From Coemansia sp. RSA 1804 (taxonomy: Eukaryota > Kickxellomycota > Kickxellomycetes > Kickxellales > Kickxellaceae), in the NCBI GenBank assembly GCA_027578815.1, contig JANBTH010000396.1, forward strand, positions 1-18,248: 18,248 nucleotides of DNA, in the 5' to 3' direction. Shown here one piece after another: positions 7,935-16,551 of this stretch. Each line of letters begins with the position of its first letter. The stretch's first letter is position 1. A program made the translations under genes and the position numbers. The notes beneath the pieces were generated by a model. It made no database searches. It saw only the letters and a program-made list of their open reading frames with translations, and was not told the origin of the DNA.

Positions 7935-10199
7935 ATGAGAACCGGCAAGACTAGCGAGTCTCCTGATGAAGGAATAGATGACTGCTCACCACCATCAACT
8001 CATTCGTCACACCACCGACACCAGCGGCGGAACCAGCAATCCCAGCAGCAAAGACATCACGCTGCAAGAGATACGCTACATCAGCCAGCTCAAAATGAAG
8101 AGGAAGATGATAATGACGATATTTCACTCGCCGAGTCTCTGGCTTTCACACTCAAGGCCTCGGTTAGCGCCGAGACGTGTACCCATCTGGCAGTCCAGCT
8201 TCTTTCGCATGTGCCGCCAGACATGCTCAAAGCTGCAATTCAGCGCCTGGATCTGCTTTTGCGCCGCGATTTTATTGGCATGCTCCCACTAGAGATATCA
8301 ACACGAATCCTGGAGTTTGTTCCAACGATGGACATTGTGCGCAATGCAATGCTTGTCAGCCGCAAGTGGCATGCTGCGACGATCCAGCCGTGCCTGTGGC
8401 GTAAGATATTCCATCGACAAGGTTGGGGCATCGACAAGGAGCGATGGACATTGTATTGCTCACTGCCTAGCGGCCTAACCCCGACAAGGGCATTGCTAGA
8501 TGGCTCAATGATGCAGGTGTCTAAGGCAATATCCGGATCCAGATCAACAGTAGCAGAGAGCAGTAACCGTTTTCCGACGATGACAGCATTAGCGGTGCCA
8601 GTGGAGATACCAGGCAGCCGGATCCCTGCAGCAGCTGTTCGGCAGACCAAGCCAACTGGCGAGGACCGCAGCCTTATGCAAGAGTCCCTTATGCTAGATA
8701 CCCGCAGTCCTATGGAACAGCACATCGACAGTCTATCCACAGTTACTGCACAAGCAATGGCACTGGGTCTGGCACTGCAACCAGCACGCAGACAGAGAAG
8801 AGTCGTTAACACACTGGGCAGTCCAGATCGATATGCGACTCTCAATAGGGTTAGCACCAGCGTCCCCACAGAACCGTTTGGGAGTTCGGCAGATAGGACG
8901 TTTGTGGGCGAGCATGGCGATTTTAATGGGAAAAATACAGTGGCAACCTTTACGCCAGGTGCAACAAGCAGCGCGGCTGCCAGCCGGATTGGAGATGTGC
9001 TTGGGTCAGCGAGGCAGCAAAGCTACAGACAGCAGCAACAGCAGCACCGGAGACAAGCTTCTTCAGGAGCAACGTTCTCATTGCCAGGGAGCGTGACATC
9101 ATCTCCATATGCCTTTACAACGTCGCCCCGACAAGGTTTGACGCTCTCTCCATGTCTTCAGAACCAAAAAAGTCGAATGGCGTTCCATGGAGGAAGCAGC
9201 AGCGACAAGAAGCAGATAATCAGGCCGAGAGCAACGAATATCAACTGGCGCAAAATGTATGGCGAATACCACCAGCTTCTAGACAACTGGCGCGGCGGAC
9301 GGTGTCGCGTAGACCGATGGGAGTCGGCACATGCAGAAAGCATATATACGCTGCAGTTTGACAAGCACAACCGGCTTTTCACAGGAAGCAGAGACTGTAC
9401 AGTCAAGCTGTGGCATCTGTCAGAGACTGGGAGCCAGATTACGCCGCTGGCAACACTCAGGGGCCACACAGGGTCTGTGCTGACGCTGCAGGCCGATGGA
9501 AACACGCTGGTTAGTGGATCTTCAGATGGCAGGGTTTGCGTGTGGGACACAGATACATACACCATTGCTTATCGGCTGGAGCATCCGGACTCTGTGTTGT
9601 CGTTGCGCTTCAACAGCACATGGCTTGCAACGGCTTGTAAGGATCGCGTTGTGCGCGTCTGGCGCCGTAGCGGAGGATACAGCGACACATTTGAGCTCCG
9701 TGGCCACACAGTGGCAATCAACGCAGTCCATCTTCATGGCAACACGCTGGTCTCGGCATCGGGCGACCGCACAATAAAGGTGTGGAATCTCGTCACCCGC
9801 AGCTGTGTCATGACGCTGGAGGATCATGCGCGGGGCGTGGCCTGCCTTGACTTTGACGGCTCCGTCATAGTTTCTGGCAGCAGCGACCGCTCCATCCGCG
9901 TGTGGGATGCAGCCACTGGCGTCTGCCAGCGAGTAATTCCCAATGCGCACTCTGACCTGGTTCGCACAGTCATGGTCAACCGCAGAATGGACATTCTGGT
10001 GTCAGGGTCCTATGACGAAAGCATCAAGATCTGGTCGCTCTCTACTGGCGCCCTGATCCACAAGATCAAGAACGTCCACACATCGCGTGTCTTCAAGCTC
10101 ATGTTTGATCGGTCCCGCATAGTTTCATGCTCACACGACCGCTCAGTATCTATCATCGACTTTGCCACCGAGCTGCCGCACGCGCGTCTTTTGCTGTAA
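7935..10199 (+). CDS. F-box/WD40 protein, beta-TrCP-like SCF substrate receptor
   Basis: 754 residues from the first ATG (GCC before it, A at +1); the frame upstream reaches only a TTG at 7887. Order of parts: a polar Gln/His-rich N-terminus with an acidic DEGIDD motif (11-16); a likely dimerisation helix pair of the Cdc4/beta-TrCP D-domain type (about 64-112); an F-box (about 117-159, LPLEISTRILEF...LWRKIF) that should bind Skp1; a long Ser/Gln-rich probably disordered segment (about 175-430); a linker ending in DNWRGGRC (about 450-457); and seven WD40 blades (about 466-744). The blades match animal beta-TrCP more closely than Cdc4 or Met30, e.g. VSASGDRTIKVWN and HTSRVFKL. All phosphodegron-contact residues I recall for human beta-TrCP have counterparts (see findings). 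Its role would be to deliver DSG-type phosphorylated proteins to an SCF ubiquitin ligase. The targets are unknown. At 754 residues it is longer than human beta-TrCP (about 605) because of the disordered insert. Confidence 0.9.
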   Translation: MRTGKTSESPDEGIDDCSPPSTHSSHHRHQRRNQQSQQQRHHAARDTLHQPAQNEEEDDNDDISLAESLAFTLKASVSAETCTHLAVQLLSHVPPDMLKAAIQRLDLLLRRDFIGMLPLEISTRILEFVPTMDIVRNAMLVSRKWHAATIQPCLWRKIFHRQGWGIDKERWTLYCSLPSGLTPTRALLDGSMMQVSKAISGSRSTVAESSNRFPTMTALAVPVEIPGSRIPAAAVRQTKPTGEDRSLMQESLMLDTRSPMEQHIDSLSTVTAQAMALGLALQPARRQRRVVNTLGSPDRYATLNRVSTSVPTEPFGSSADRTFVGEHGDFNGKNTVATFTPGATSSAAASRIGDVLGSARQQSYRQQQQQHRRQASSGATFSLPGSVTSSPYAFTTSPRQGLTLSPCLQNQKSRMAFHGGSSSDKKQIIRPRATNINWRKMYGEYHQLLDNWRGGRCRVDRWESAHAESIYTLQFDKHNRLFTGSRDCTVKLWHLSETGSQITPLATLRGHTGSVLTLQADGNTLVSGSSDGRVCVWDTDTYTIAYRLEHPDSVLSLRFNSTWLATACKDRVVRVWRRSGGYSDTFELRGHTVAINAVHLHGNTLVSASGDRTIKVWNLVTRSCVMTLEDHARGVACLDFDGSVIVSGSSDRSIRVWDAATGVCQRVIPNAHSDLVRTVMVNRRMDILVSGSYDESIKIWSLSTGALIHKIKNVHTSRVFKLMFDRSRIVSCSHDRSVSIIDFATELPHARLLL

Positions 10200-10536
10200 C
10201 ACAAAGTGTAGTACTATTTTTGTTTAAAGCCTCAATTATATATTTTAGTAAAAGTTCCAATGTGGTGGAGAGCCAAGATTCTTTTATTAGACTATTTAAA
10301 GGCTAAAACCCTATCGTAAATGCCTATGGCTATATGGAGTTAGCATGTATGCCTGGTTGATTGAGTAGCTCACAAAATACTGGCTCGTGGATTTAGCTAA
10401 ATGCTAGTAGCATTATTATCACAACGAGGCTCGGATCTCTCTCTGCTGGATAACCAAAAGTATTAGAAATTATACTATAAACAAAACGAAAAGCATCCAA
10501 AGACGCAATACGACTAGGGAGCGGTGGCGTGGCCTG
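10200..10536. other. Convergent 3' intergenic region
   Basis: 337 AT-rich bases lie between the ends of the F-box gene (+) and the MARVEL-like gene (-). A minus-strand AATAAA occurs at 10283-10288, about 250 bases past the MARVEL-like stop. No clear AATAAA is seen on the plus strand for the F-box gene. Nothing else is recognised. Confidence 0.55.
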
Positions 10537-11169
10537 TTACTGCTTTGGAGAGTAGACGACATCACCAACCTTGTCAACTCTGCGCCGCGCAATGCAGCAC
10601 AGGAAGAACGAGAAGATAAGCGTGAGGAGCCAGAGTCCAAAGCACACAATCGCAATCGCCGACTCTGCCTTGAGCAGCCTGCACGCCGTTTCTCCCCTGT
10701 CAACAAGCGTAAACGGCGCCTGGTTGCACTTGTTCTTAAACGAGAATCCGTCGCCCAGCGGGTACATAATGGTGGCGCTGTTGGTTATACTGCTTACAAC
10801 CACCTTTGCAATCGTCTTGTCGCTGTTGCGCACCTGGAATCCAACGATAATTCCCCACAGAACCGACATCACCAGCGAGATGAATCCCAGGAATCCGCCA
10901 AACTTTGTGCCCGACCGCCCTGTGATGCTCCTGCGTCCGCCGCCACAGCAGCATGCGCACATTGTCGACAGAACCATCACCAGCGCAATCGCCGCCGACA
11001 GAGGTTTCACAACCCATTTGAAGTAGTACAGCCATCCTTTGGTGTACCAGAGATCGTTGTGGTCAAGGTAGACCTTCTCTCCGGCATACAGCCCTGTCTC
11101 AAACAGCGATGCCAGCGCCTGAAGCACCAGACACACAAACACAAGCGTCAGAACAAATCCACGAAGCAT
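10537..11169 (-). CDS. MARVEL-like tetraspan membrane protein
   Basis: 210 residues with four hydrophobic helices by eye: about 4-22, 56-70, 91-111 and 168-192. N- and C-termini are short and would be cytosolic; loop 1 is about 23-55 and loop 2 about 113-167. Two cysteines (148 and 163) in loop 2 could form a disulfide. The short loop between helices 2 and 3 starts with C-A-C-C-C (71-75) followed by glycines and arginines, a likely S-acylation site. A charged KAES motif just before helix 4 and the overall plan fit fungal MARVEL proteins, which organise membrane domains. The sequence is too divergent for a named orthologue; a Sur7/claudin-type tetraspan is the alternative. The start ATG has C at -3; no other in-frame ATG is close by. 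A TATA box lies 230 bases upstream. Confidence 0.65.
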   Translation of the reverse strand: MLRGFVLTLVFVCLVLQALASLFETGLYAGEKVYLDHNDLWYTKGWLYYFKWVVKPLSAAIALVMVLSTMCACCCGGGRRSITGRSGTKFGGFLGFISLVMSVLWGIIVGFQVRNSDKTIAKVVVSSITNSATIMYPLGDGFSFKNKCNQAPFTLVDRGETACRLLKAESAIAIVCFGLWLLTLIFSFFLCCIARRRVDKVGDVVYSPKQ

Positions 11170-11398
11170 GAGCGACTGTCGATGTGTTTACAGAATAATA
11201 AAGGCAGTGATGATATAATGTTACGTAAAGTTGATGCTAAACCAAGGCTTTCCAGGGGGCTGGATATTTATAATTATATTTGCTCCAGAAAAAAAGGGGG
11301 GGATTCGCAAGAAATAAAGAAAGAAAAATGGTAAAATAATACTGATGCTGTTGCTGCTTCAGCGACATCAGAAGATGCAGGCAGTGCCCGAGCGGCTG

Positions 11399-11406
11399 CT
11401 TTTATA
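11399..11406 (-). promoter_or_regulatory. TATA box, MARVEL-like gene
   Basis: The minus strand reads TATAAAAG, 230 bases upstream of the ATG at 11169. It implies a 5' UTR near 200 bases. Confidence 0.5.
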
Positions 11407-11980
11407 CCAGCTGCCATGGCCAGCCAATGTAAGCATGGAAGAAGGGGAGAGAGAGAAAAGTCGTTGTTATTGGAGCAACAGTAAAAACGTCGCCCATTAC
11501 GTTTGTCCTGCGCAGCAGCAAGCAAGGCCAGCAGCGAAAGAAGGAGGAAGCTTCGACGCTTATTGTTGCGGATGCCAAAAGAAGAGGAGAAATGTGTGTG
11601 TTTGTATGATGTGATGACTTTTGGCTCAAAGTCCCTCCCCCATCAATCAATTCACAGCCAAAAAATAAAAAAAATAAAACCACCAACCCCATTTTCTCAC
11701 CCCCTTACCTGGGTTGTGCTTCTCTTCTTCTCTCTCCTGTGGCCTTGTTTTTTCTCTTCCTTCATGAGGAATGGGAGAGAAATCAAGCAAGGGGAAGGAG
11801 GAAGAAACATGCGGCCCCCTTTCCCCACGAAGCCTTGGCTTGTTCTTTTTCTGTTTCCTTTCTTGGGTGTGCTGCCTGTTTTCTGCTGCATGCCATTGCA
11901 ATTGTGCAGTCACTGATTGTTTTTAAAAGGGGAGAGTGCGCAGAACAAGACCAACCCACACACACCGGCGGCCACCGCAT

Positions 11981-12013
11981 TGGCTGGCTGGCTGGCTGGC
12001 TGGATGGATGGAT
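11981..12013. repeat. TGGC/TGGA tetranucleotide microsatellite
   Basis: Five tandem TGGC units followed by three TGGA units. A compound microsatellite in non-coding DNA. Confidence 0.9.
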
Positions 12014-13113
12014 GATTTGTTGCCACCATCCGCCGATCCACAGCCCTTCTCACTTGTTGTGCCAAGAAGGAGGGAGCTGGCGGCATGTGTCTTCCATCGC
12101 TTTACTGCATGACACATCCGCTGCGTGTATTCTGCATGCACAATCGTGGTTATGCGGTAATGGGGGAAGGAGGCAGCTATGGTGGTGGTGCTGCTGCCAC
12201 AAGAAGGCGTTTGAAAAGAACCAGAAGCTAAGGAAGAAGGGCCTTCCAGCCACGGAACACGCCACTACTGACGTTGCTACCCTTCTTTGTGTGGTGTGCT
12301 TGTGCGTGAACATACTACCTAATGTACATGGTTGCAATTGCTCTTGTTCTCTCTCCAAAAAAGGATGAGAAGTGGCATTGCAGAGAATGGCGTGGAGACT
12401 TGGTGGAGAATTGGTGGTTGGCGGTGCCTCCAAGAAGCAAAAAAATATTGTTAAACAATCTCATCCGGATGCTCTGCAAAATCTAAAATTAGCCATATTT
12501 TCTGGGCAATCCTCAGCGAAGCTTCTTTCATCACAAGAACACCCAAATCTAACAATCGCCTGCTCTTTTCCGCAAGCATCACCGCATCTTGTCCGCATCT
12601 TTCTACTTTTTCTCTTCAGATGTTGCTACGCCAAGATTTCTTGGAAATAGTGTATGCCAAGGCTGAAACGTAAAATAGACAGACGTTTCTTGCATCAGCG
12701 TTCTAAATATAGAAACACAGGGCAGCCGTTGAGTAAAGCGCAGAAAGCAAACGGCCCTTGATCTGAGCACACAGCCAGACAGATGAATTAGAATTAGTTC
12801 TATGGTTAAAATTGTTTTGATTAGACTGTGCATTTTGCTCAATGTTCCCCGCACCCGGGAGCACGGTAGCAGACGCCACAACTATTTTGACAGATTTGGG
12901 TCTGAGATCCTCACAGACAAAAGGGGACCATGGTGATTTTGCTGATAAGAAAAAGCATCATGCTGATCTGAAGACAAAAAGACAGGCATAATCAGATCAT
13001 TTTCTGCTGTCAATGCTGCCAAACCCCCCTCTAAAAAGATATGCTTGATTTTAGAGGCAATATGCTAGAGGACAAATACAAGCTTTTTATTTCCTCTTCA
13101 ACTATTATTGTAC

Positions 13114-13140
13114 TTTTTTTTTCAAAACAAAAACAAAAAC
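13114..13140. repeat. T9 run followed by CAAAA repeats
   Basis: Nine T residues (13114-13122) are followed directly by CAAAACAAAAACAAAAAC, about 140 bases upstream of the CPSF-73 start. It is probably a nucleosome-disfavouring promoter tract; the sequence shows only the composition. Confidence 0.7.
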
Positions 13141-13277
13141 ACGCTCATCCTCTGTCCTAAATCCTGCACGTTGAATACATTTCGCGGCGCGTAGATCGGG
13201 ATAAATAAATTCCACGGCTGGACCAAGCCCGCACATTCTCCTTGGAAAGCAATCAGTCTGTGGTAGCAGCACGAGCA

Positions 13278-15764
13278 ATGTCGGTGAAGCGCAAGGCAGA
13301 GGGTGTAGTTACGGTGGCGGTGGAAGACGAAAATGACCTGCTCCGAATCACACCGCTTGGGGCTGGGCGTGAGGTGGGACGATCGTGCATCTGCCTCCAG
13401 TACAAGGGCAAGACGGTGATGCTTGACTGCGGGTTGCATGCGGGGCGTAGCGGACCAAACAGCCTGCCGTTTCTTGACCAGATTGACCCAGCGACAGTGG
13501 ATGTTCTGCTTGTCAGTCACTTCCACATTGACCACGCTGCGGCAGTGCCGCATTATCTGGAGCGAACGACATTCAAGGGACGCACATTTATGACGCGGCC
13601 GACAAAGGGCATTTTTCGGTGGCTAGCAAAGGACTACATCCGCGTCACAAACACATCTGATTCGGACAGCACGGCACTATATAACGAGGCGGATCTGGTC
13701 AGTGCACACGCAAAGATCGAGGAGATCGATGTGCATCAGCAAGTGGAAGTCAACGGCATCAAGTTCACAGCCTTCAACGCCGGGCATGTGTTGGGAGCTG
13801 CGATGTTCCTTGTGGAGATTGCTGGCGTTAAGGTGCTATACACCGGAGACTACTCGCGTGAGGAGGATCGGCATCTTGTAGCGGCCGAGAACCCAGGTGT
13901 AGCGGTGAGCGTGCTGATTACAGAGTCGACCTACGGACTGAGGAGCCACGACTCGCGCATTGAGCGCGAAAAGAACTTTATGAAGCAGGTGCGCGACATT
14001 GTCGTGCGGCGGCGTGGATGTTGTCTTCTTCCGGTTTCGGCGCTGGGACGGACCCAGGAGCTGTTGCTTATTCTGGAAGAATACTGGAGTCGGAATCTGC
14101 AGGAGCTGGACGGGGTGCCGATATACTTTGTGTCGTCGCTGGGAAAGCTTGGCACGCGACTGTACCAAACCTACATCATGCACATGAATCAGCGGATCCA
14201 GCAGCAGTTCAATCGCACAGGACGCAACCCGTTTGACTTTAAACACATTAAGACCAGAGTGGACTTTTCCGAGGTTCCTGAGATGGGCCCGTGCGTTGTC
14301 CTTGCCACGCCTGGCATGCTGCAGAACGGCGTTTCGCGGCTGCTGCTGGAGCGGTGGGCGCCGCGGCCCGAGAACGGTCTGATAATCACAGGCTACTCTG
14401 TGGAGAAGACGCTTGCGCGCAACATCACCAACAAGCCGCCTACCATAGCCGGTATAGCAGGCGGAACAATCCCGCGCCGACTGTCAGTCGACAATATATC
14501 CTTCTCAGCGCACGTGGACTACACACAGAACAGCGCCTTCATTGACGAGATCCGTGCACCGCATGTGGTTCTGGTGCATGGCGAGGAGAATGCAATGCTG
14601 GATCTGCGCGCAAATCTGGTTGACAAGTACCGCGGCTCAGATTACGAGATCACTGTACACACACCGCGCAACACGCGCACTGTCGAGATGGTGTTTCATG
14701 GCGAGAAGACCGCGCGCGTCATGGGCGGTCTTGCGAGCAAGGCGCCGCGCGACGGCCACAGCTGCGCCGGAGTTCTTGTGGAAAAGGACTTTAACTACAC
14801 GCTTCTGGATGTGGGCGATCTGCGCGAATTCACGGGAGTGACGCCGGTGGCCGTGGAGCAGCAGCTCCGGGTCCCATACTCGTCGGCTTTCAGCCTGCTG
14901 CGGTACCATCTGGAGCAGATGTTTGGCGAGTTGCCACTCACAACCGAAACCTCCAGCAGCGGTACAACAAGTATCCTGCGGGTGTACGACGCGGTGGATG
15001 TGCTGCATTCCAGCTGGAAGGGCGGCGTGGAGATCGAGTGGGACGGCAACGCACTGAATGACATGGTTGCTGACTCTGTTGTGGCTGTGGTGCTTAACAT
15101 TGAGAGCAGCCCTGCCTCCGTCAAGCTCACGCAGGGCGCCTGCGAAGGCCATAGCCATGACACCAGCGCTAGCAAGAGTCAAGAGACAGAGCGTGTGCGC
15201 AGTGACAGTGTGGCCGACATCTCTGCAAAGTTGGTGCTGTTTATGAAGCAGCAGTTTGCGCATGTGGAGCGGGACGATGCCCAGAAGAAGCTTGTTGTGC
15301 GACTGAACGAGCTCAGTGCCGCCGTCAGCACCGAGACGCTGGATATTGAGACTGAAAGTGCGCTTCTCCGGTCGCGCATTGCTGCCATCATTGCTCGCGT
15401 GCGTCACACAATGCGCCCGCTGGCGCACAACTCTGAGCCGCTGCCTGAGGAGCAGCTGGAGGTGCTCCAGACCGGCGCTGACAAGGAGAAGGAGAAGGAC
15501 AAGGTCGAGGCAGCGTCCCTTGCGGAGGCTGCAAAGGCGCTGGAGAACGGCGACGAAGCAAAGGCCATTGTTGCTGGAGACGACGGCCTTGCGCCTAACG
15601 CTGACGACGATGACGATGACGACGGTGCTCGGGATAGCTCAGACAACAGCTCGGCAATCTCAAGCAGCAGCGATGCTGGCAGCGACAACGAGGACGATGC
15701 CGCCGAACAGCTCGACGAGCCACAATCCGGCAGCGCTGTTGCTGATGATCCAAACGAGGCATGA
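13278..15764 (+). CDS. Cleavage and polyadenylation specificity factor 73 / Ysh1 endonuclease
   Basis: 828 residues from the first ATG (G at -3); the frame upstream starts only at a TTG. This is the zinc-dependent nuclease that cuts pre-mRNA at the poly(A) site within the nuclear CPSF complex. The metallo-beta-lactamase domain carries HFHIDH (His81, His83, Asp85, His86), His170 in AGHVLG, Asp191 in TGDYS, His412 in SFSAHVDY and His434 in LVHGE. These are the eight zinc ligands of human CPSF-73 in the right order, so the enzyme looks active. The beta-CASP insert is about 235-380 (PVSALGRTQELLLILEEYW; TPGMLQNGVSR). The C-terminal domain, which in relatives binds the CPSF-100 partner, spans roughly 480-720. 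The last 80 or so residues form an acidic Asp/Ser-rich tail with a run of Asp. It is longer than the human protein (684) and nearer yeast Ysh1 (779). No intron is seen. Confidence 0.97.
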   Translation: MSVKRKAEGVVTVAVEDENDLLRITPLGAGREVGRSCICLQYKGKTVMLDCGLHAGRSGPNSLPFLDQIDPATVDVLLVSHFHIDHAAAVPHYLERTTFKGRTFMTRPTKGIFRWLAKDYIRVTNTSDSDSTALYNEADLVSAHAKIEEIDVHQQVEVNGIKFTAFNAGHVLGAAMFLVEIAGVKVLYTGDYSREEDRHLVAAENPGVAVSVLITESTYGLRSHDSRIEREKNFMKQVRDIVVRRRGCCLLPVSALGRTQELLLILEEYWSRNLQELDGVPIYFVSSLGKLGTRLYQTYIMHMNQRIQQQFNRTGRNPFDFKHIKTRVDFSEVPEMGPCVVLATPGMLQNGVSRLLLERWAPRPENGLIITGYSVEKTLARNITNKPPTIAGIAGGTIPRRLSVDNISFSAHVDYTQNSAFIDEIRAPHVVLVHGEENAMLDLRANLVDKYRGSDYEITVHTPRNTRTVEMVFHGEKTARVMGGLASKAPRDGHSCAGVLVEKDFNYTLLDVGDLREFTGVTPVAVEQQLRVPYSSAFSLLRYHLEQMFGELPLTTETSSSGTTSILRVYDAVDVLHSSWKGGVEIEWDGNALNDMVADSVVAVVLNIESSPASVKLTQGACEGHSHDTSASKSQETERVRSDSVADISAKLVLFMKQQFAHVERDDAQKKLVVRLNELSAAVSTETLDIETESALLRSRIAAIIARVRHTMRPLAHNSEPLPEEQLEVLQTGADKEKEKDKVEAASLAEAAKALENGDEAKAIVAGDDGLAPNADDDDDDDGARDSSDNSSAISSSSDAGSDNEDDAAEQLDEPQSGSAVADDPNEA

Positions 15765-16448
15765 TGACTCGTGTCGTGGTGACTTTTGCTTTTGCTTTTC
15801 TGGGAGCTCCTCACCGCCAACGCGTTCTGCCATCAGCTTTCAGCCGCCAAGCCAGCCAATCACCGCGCACAAAGCCTTGCAAAATCAGCCAACTCGATTT
15901 TTTTCTTTTTCCTTTTTGGCTTGCGCTTGATAATCGCTGGGCGACAATCAACGAACTTGCTCAATTGCTGGCCTCCTGTTGGCTGCAGCGAAGAGGACCA
16001 TCCCGCTCCCAGAACAGCAGGCAGCAGCTCTTTTCCTACCTGCTTGCTGGACAAAGCAGCGCCGCTAAGCAGGAATAGAGACAGTAGAAACAGCACCCGC
16101 CAAAGCGCTGGCTAGCAAGAGTCTTTTTTCCCTCACGGACTTTGTTTATTTGTTTGGCCACCTGGAAACGCGTCTCGTCTATGCCTGGGTTCTGTTCTGT
16201 CTGGTCCTTTTTTATCCCAGTCTAGCAAGCGGGCGTTCTCTCCTTTCTTCCCTTTTGCTCCGCTAGTCCCTCGTTTTTGTATCCTGTTCGTTCGTGCAGA
16301 CTTTTTTGGGCATCCTCTATTTCTTCATCACATCTTTTCTTTTTCTTTGCTCTTTGTTTTTGGTACTCTTTTTGCAATTGCCACAACATACAACCCAGTA
16401 CTTTTAGTTTTTCTTTATCAGCGTCGGCACCACTCGGAAGTATATGCA
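15765..16448. other. Intergenic region, CPSF-73 3' end to Csm1-like promoter
   Basis: 684 bases, pyrimidine-rich on the plus strand, with long T/C tracts at about 15895-15920 and 16205-16420. No AATAAA or TATA element stands out. Open frames here are low-complexity and show no domain. The pyrimidine tract just before the Csm1-like gene is typical of TATA-less fungal promoters and leaders. Confidence 0.5.
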
Positions 16449-16551
16449 ATGCCCCCTCGAAAGGCACGGAAGGCTGCTGCAACACAGCTCTCGGCGGCTA
16501 GCAAAGAAAAGAAGACAGCAGAGATGGCCAGCGCTGGTACCCCGCCTGTAA
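16444..16551 (+). promoter_or_regulatory. Out-of-frame upstream ATG overlapping the Csm1-like start
   Basis: An ATG five bases before the chosen start opens a 35-codon frame that ends in TAA at 16549-16551, inside the main coding region. It has T at -3 (weak), while the main ATG at 16449 has G at -3. It could lower translation of the main protein through leaky scanning. Confidence 0.4.

Larger units (their letters stand above)
11170..13277. other. Long divergent intergenic region with low-complexity tracts
   Basis: 2.1 kb between the MARVEL-like (-) and CPSF-73 (+) starts. It holds a minus-strand TATA box (11399-11406), an A7G7-type purine run near 11289-11302, long purine and pyrimidine tracts (about 11640-11830), a TGGC/TGGA repeat (11981-12013), a consensus-like splice donor on the minus strand (11702-11711), and a T run followed by CAAAA repeats (13114-13140). 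Open frames such as 11739-12368 (+) are rich in Cys, Trp and His and look like chance. No tRNA or snRNA is identified. Confidence 0.5.

Noticed and set aside
7935..10199. Assignment of the F-box protein as Cdc4/Fbw7
   Set aside because: The three-arginine Cdc4/Fbw7 phosphodegron pattern is not reproduced, whereas blade sequences and pocket residues follow beta-TrCP.
11378..11400. TGCCCGAGCGGC resembles the D-arm of a Leu/Ser tRNA
   Set aside because: No acceptor stem and no T-arm (GGTTCGA-like) sequence follows within tRNA distance.
11702..11712. CTTACCTGG resembles the 5' end of U1 snRNA
   Set aside because: The downstream sequence does not form U1 stem-loops; a splice-donor complement on the minus strand is the simpler reading.
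11739..12368. 209-codon plus-strand ORF
   Set aside because: Trp/Cys/His-rich translation of simple repeats such as TGGC/TGGA; no domain.
15316..15930. 204-codon frame overlapping the CPSF-73 3' end
   Set aside because: Alternate-frame shadow of the Asp/Ser-rich tail, made mainly of Arg and Thr repeats.
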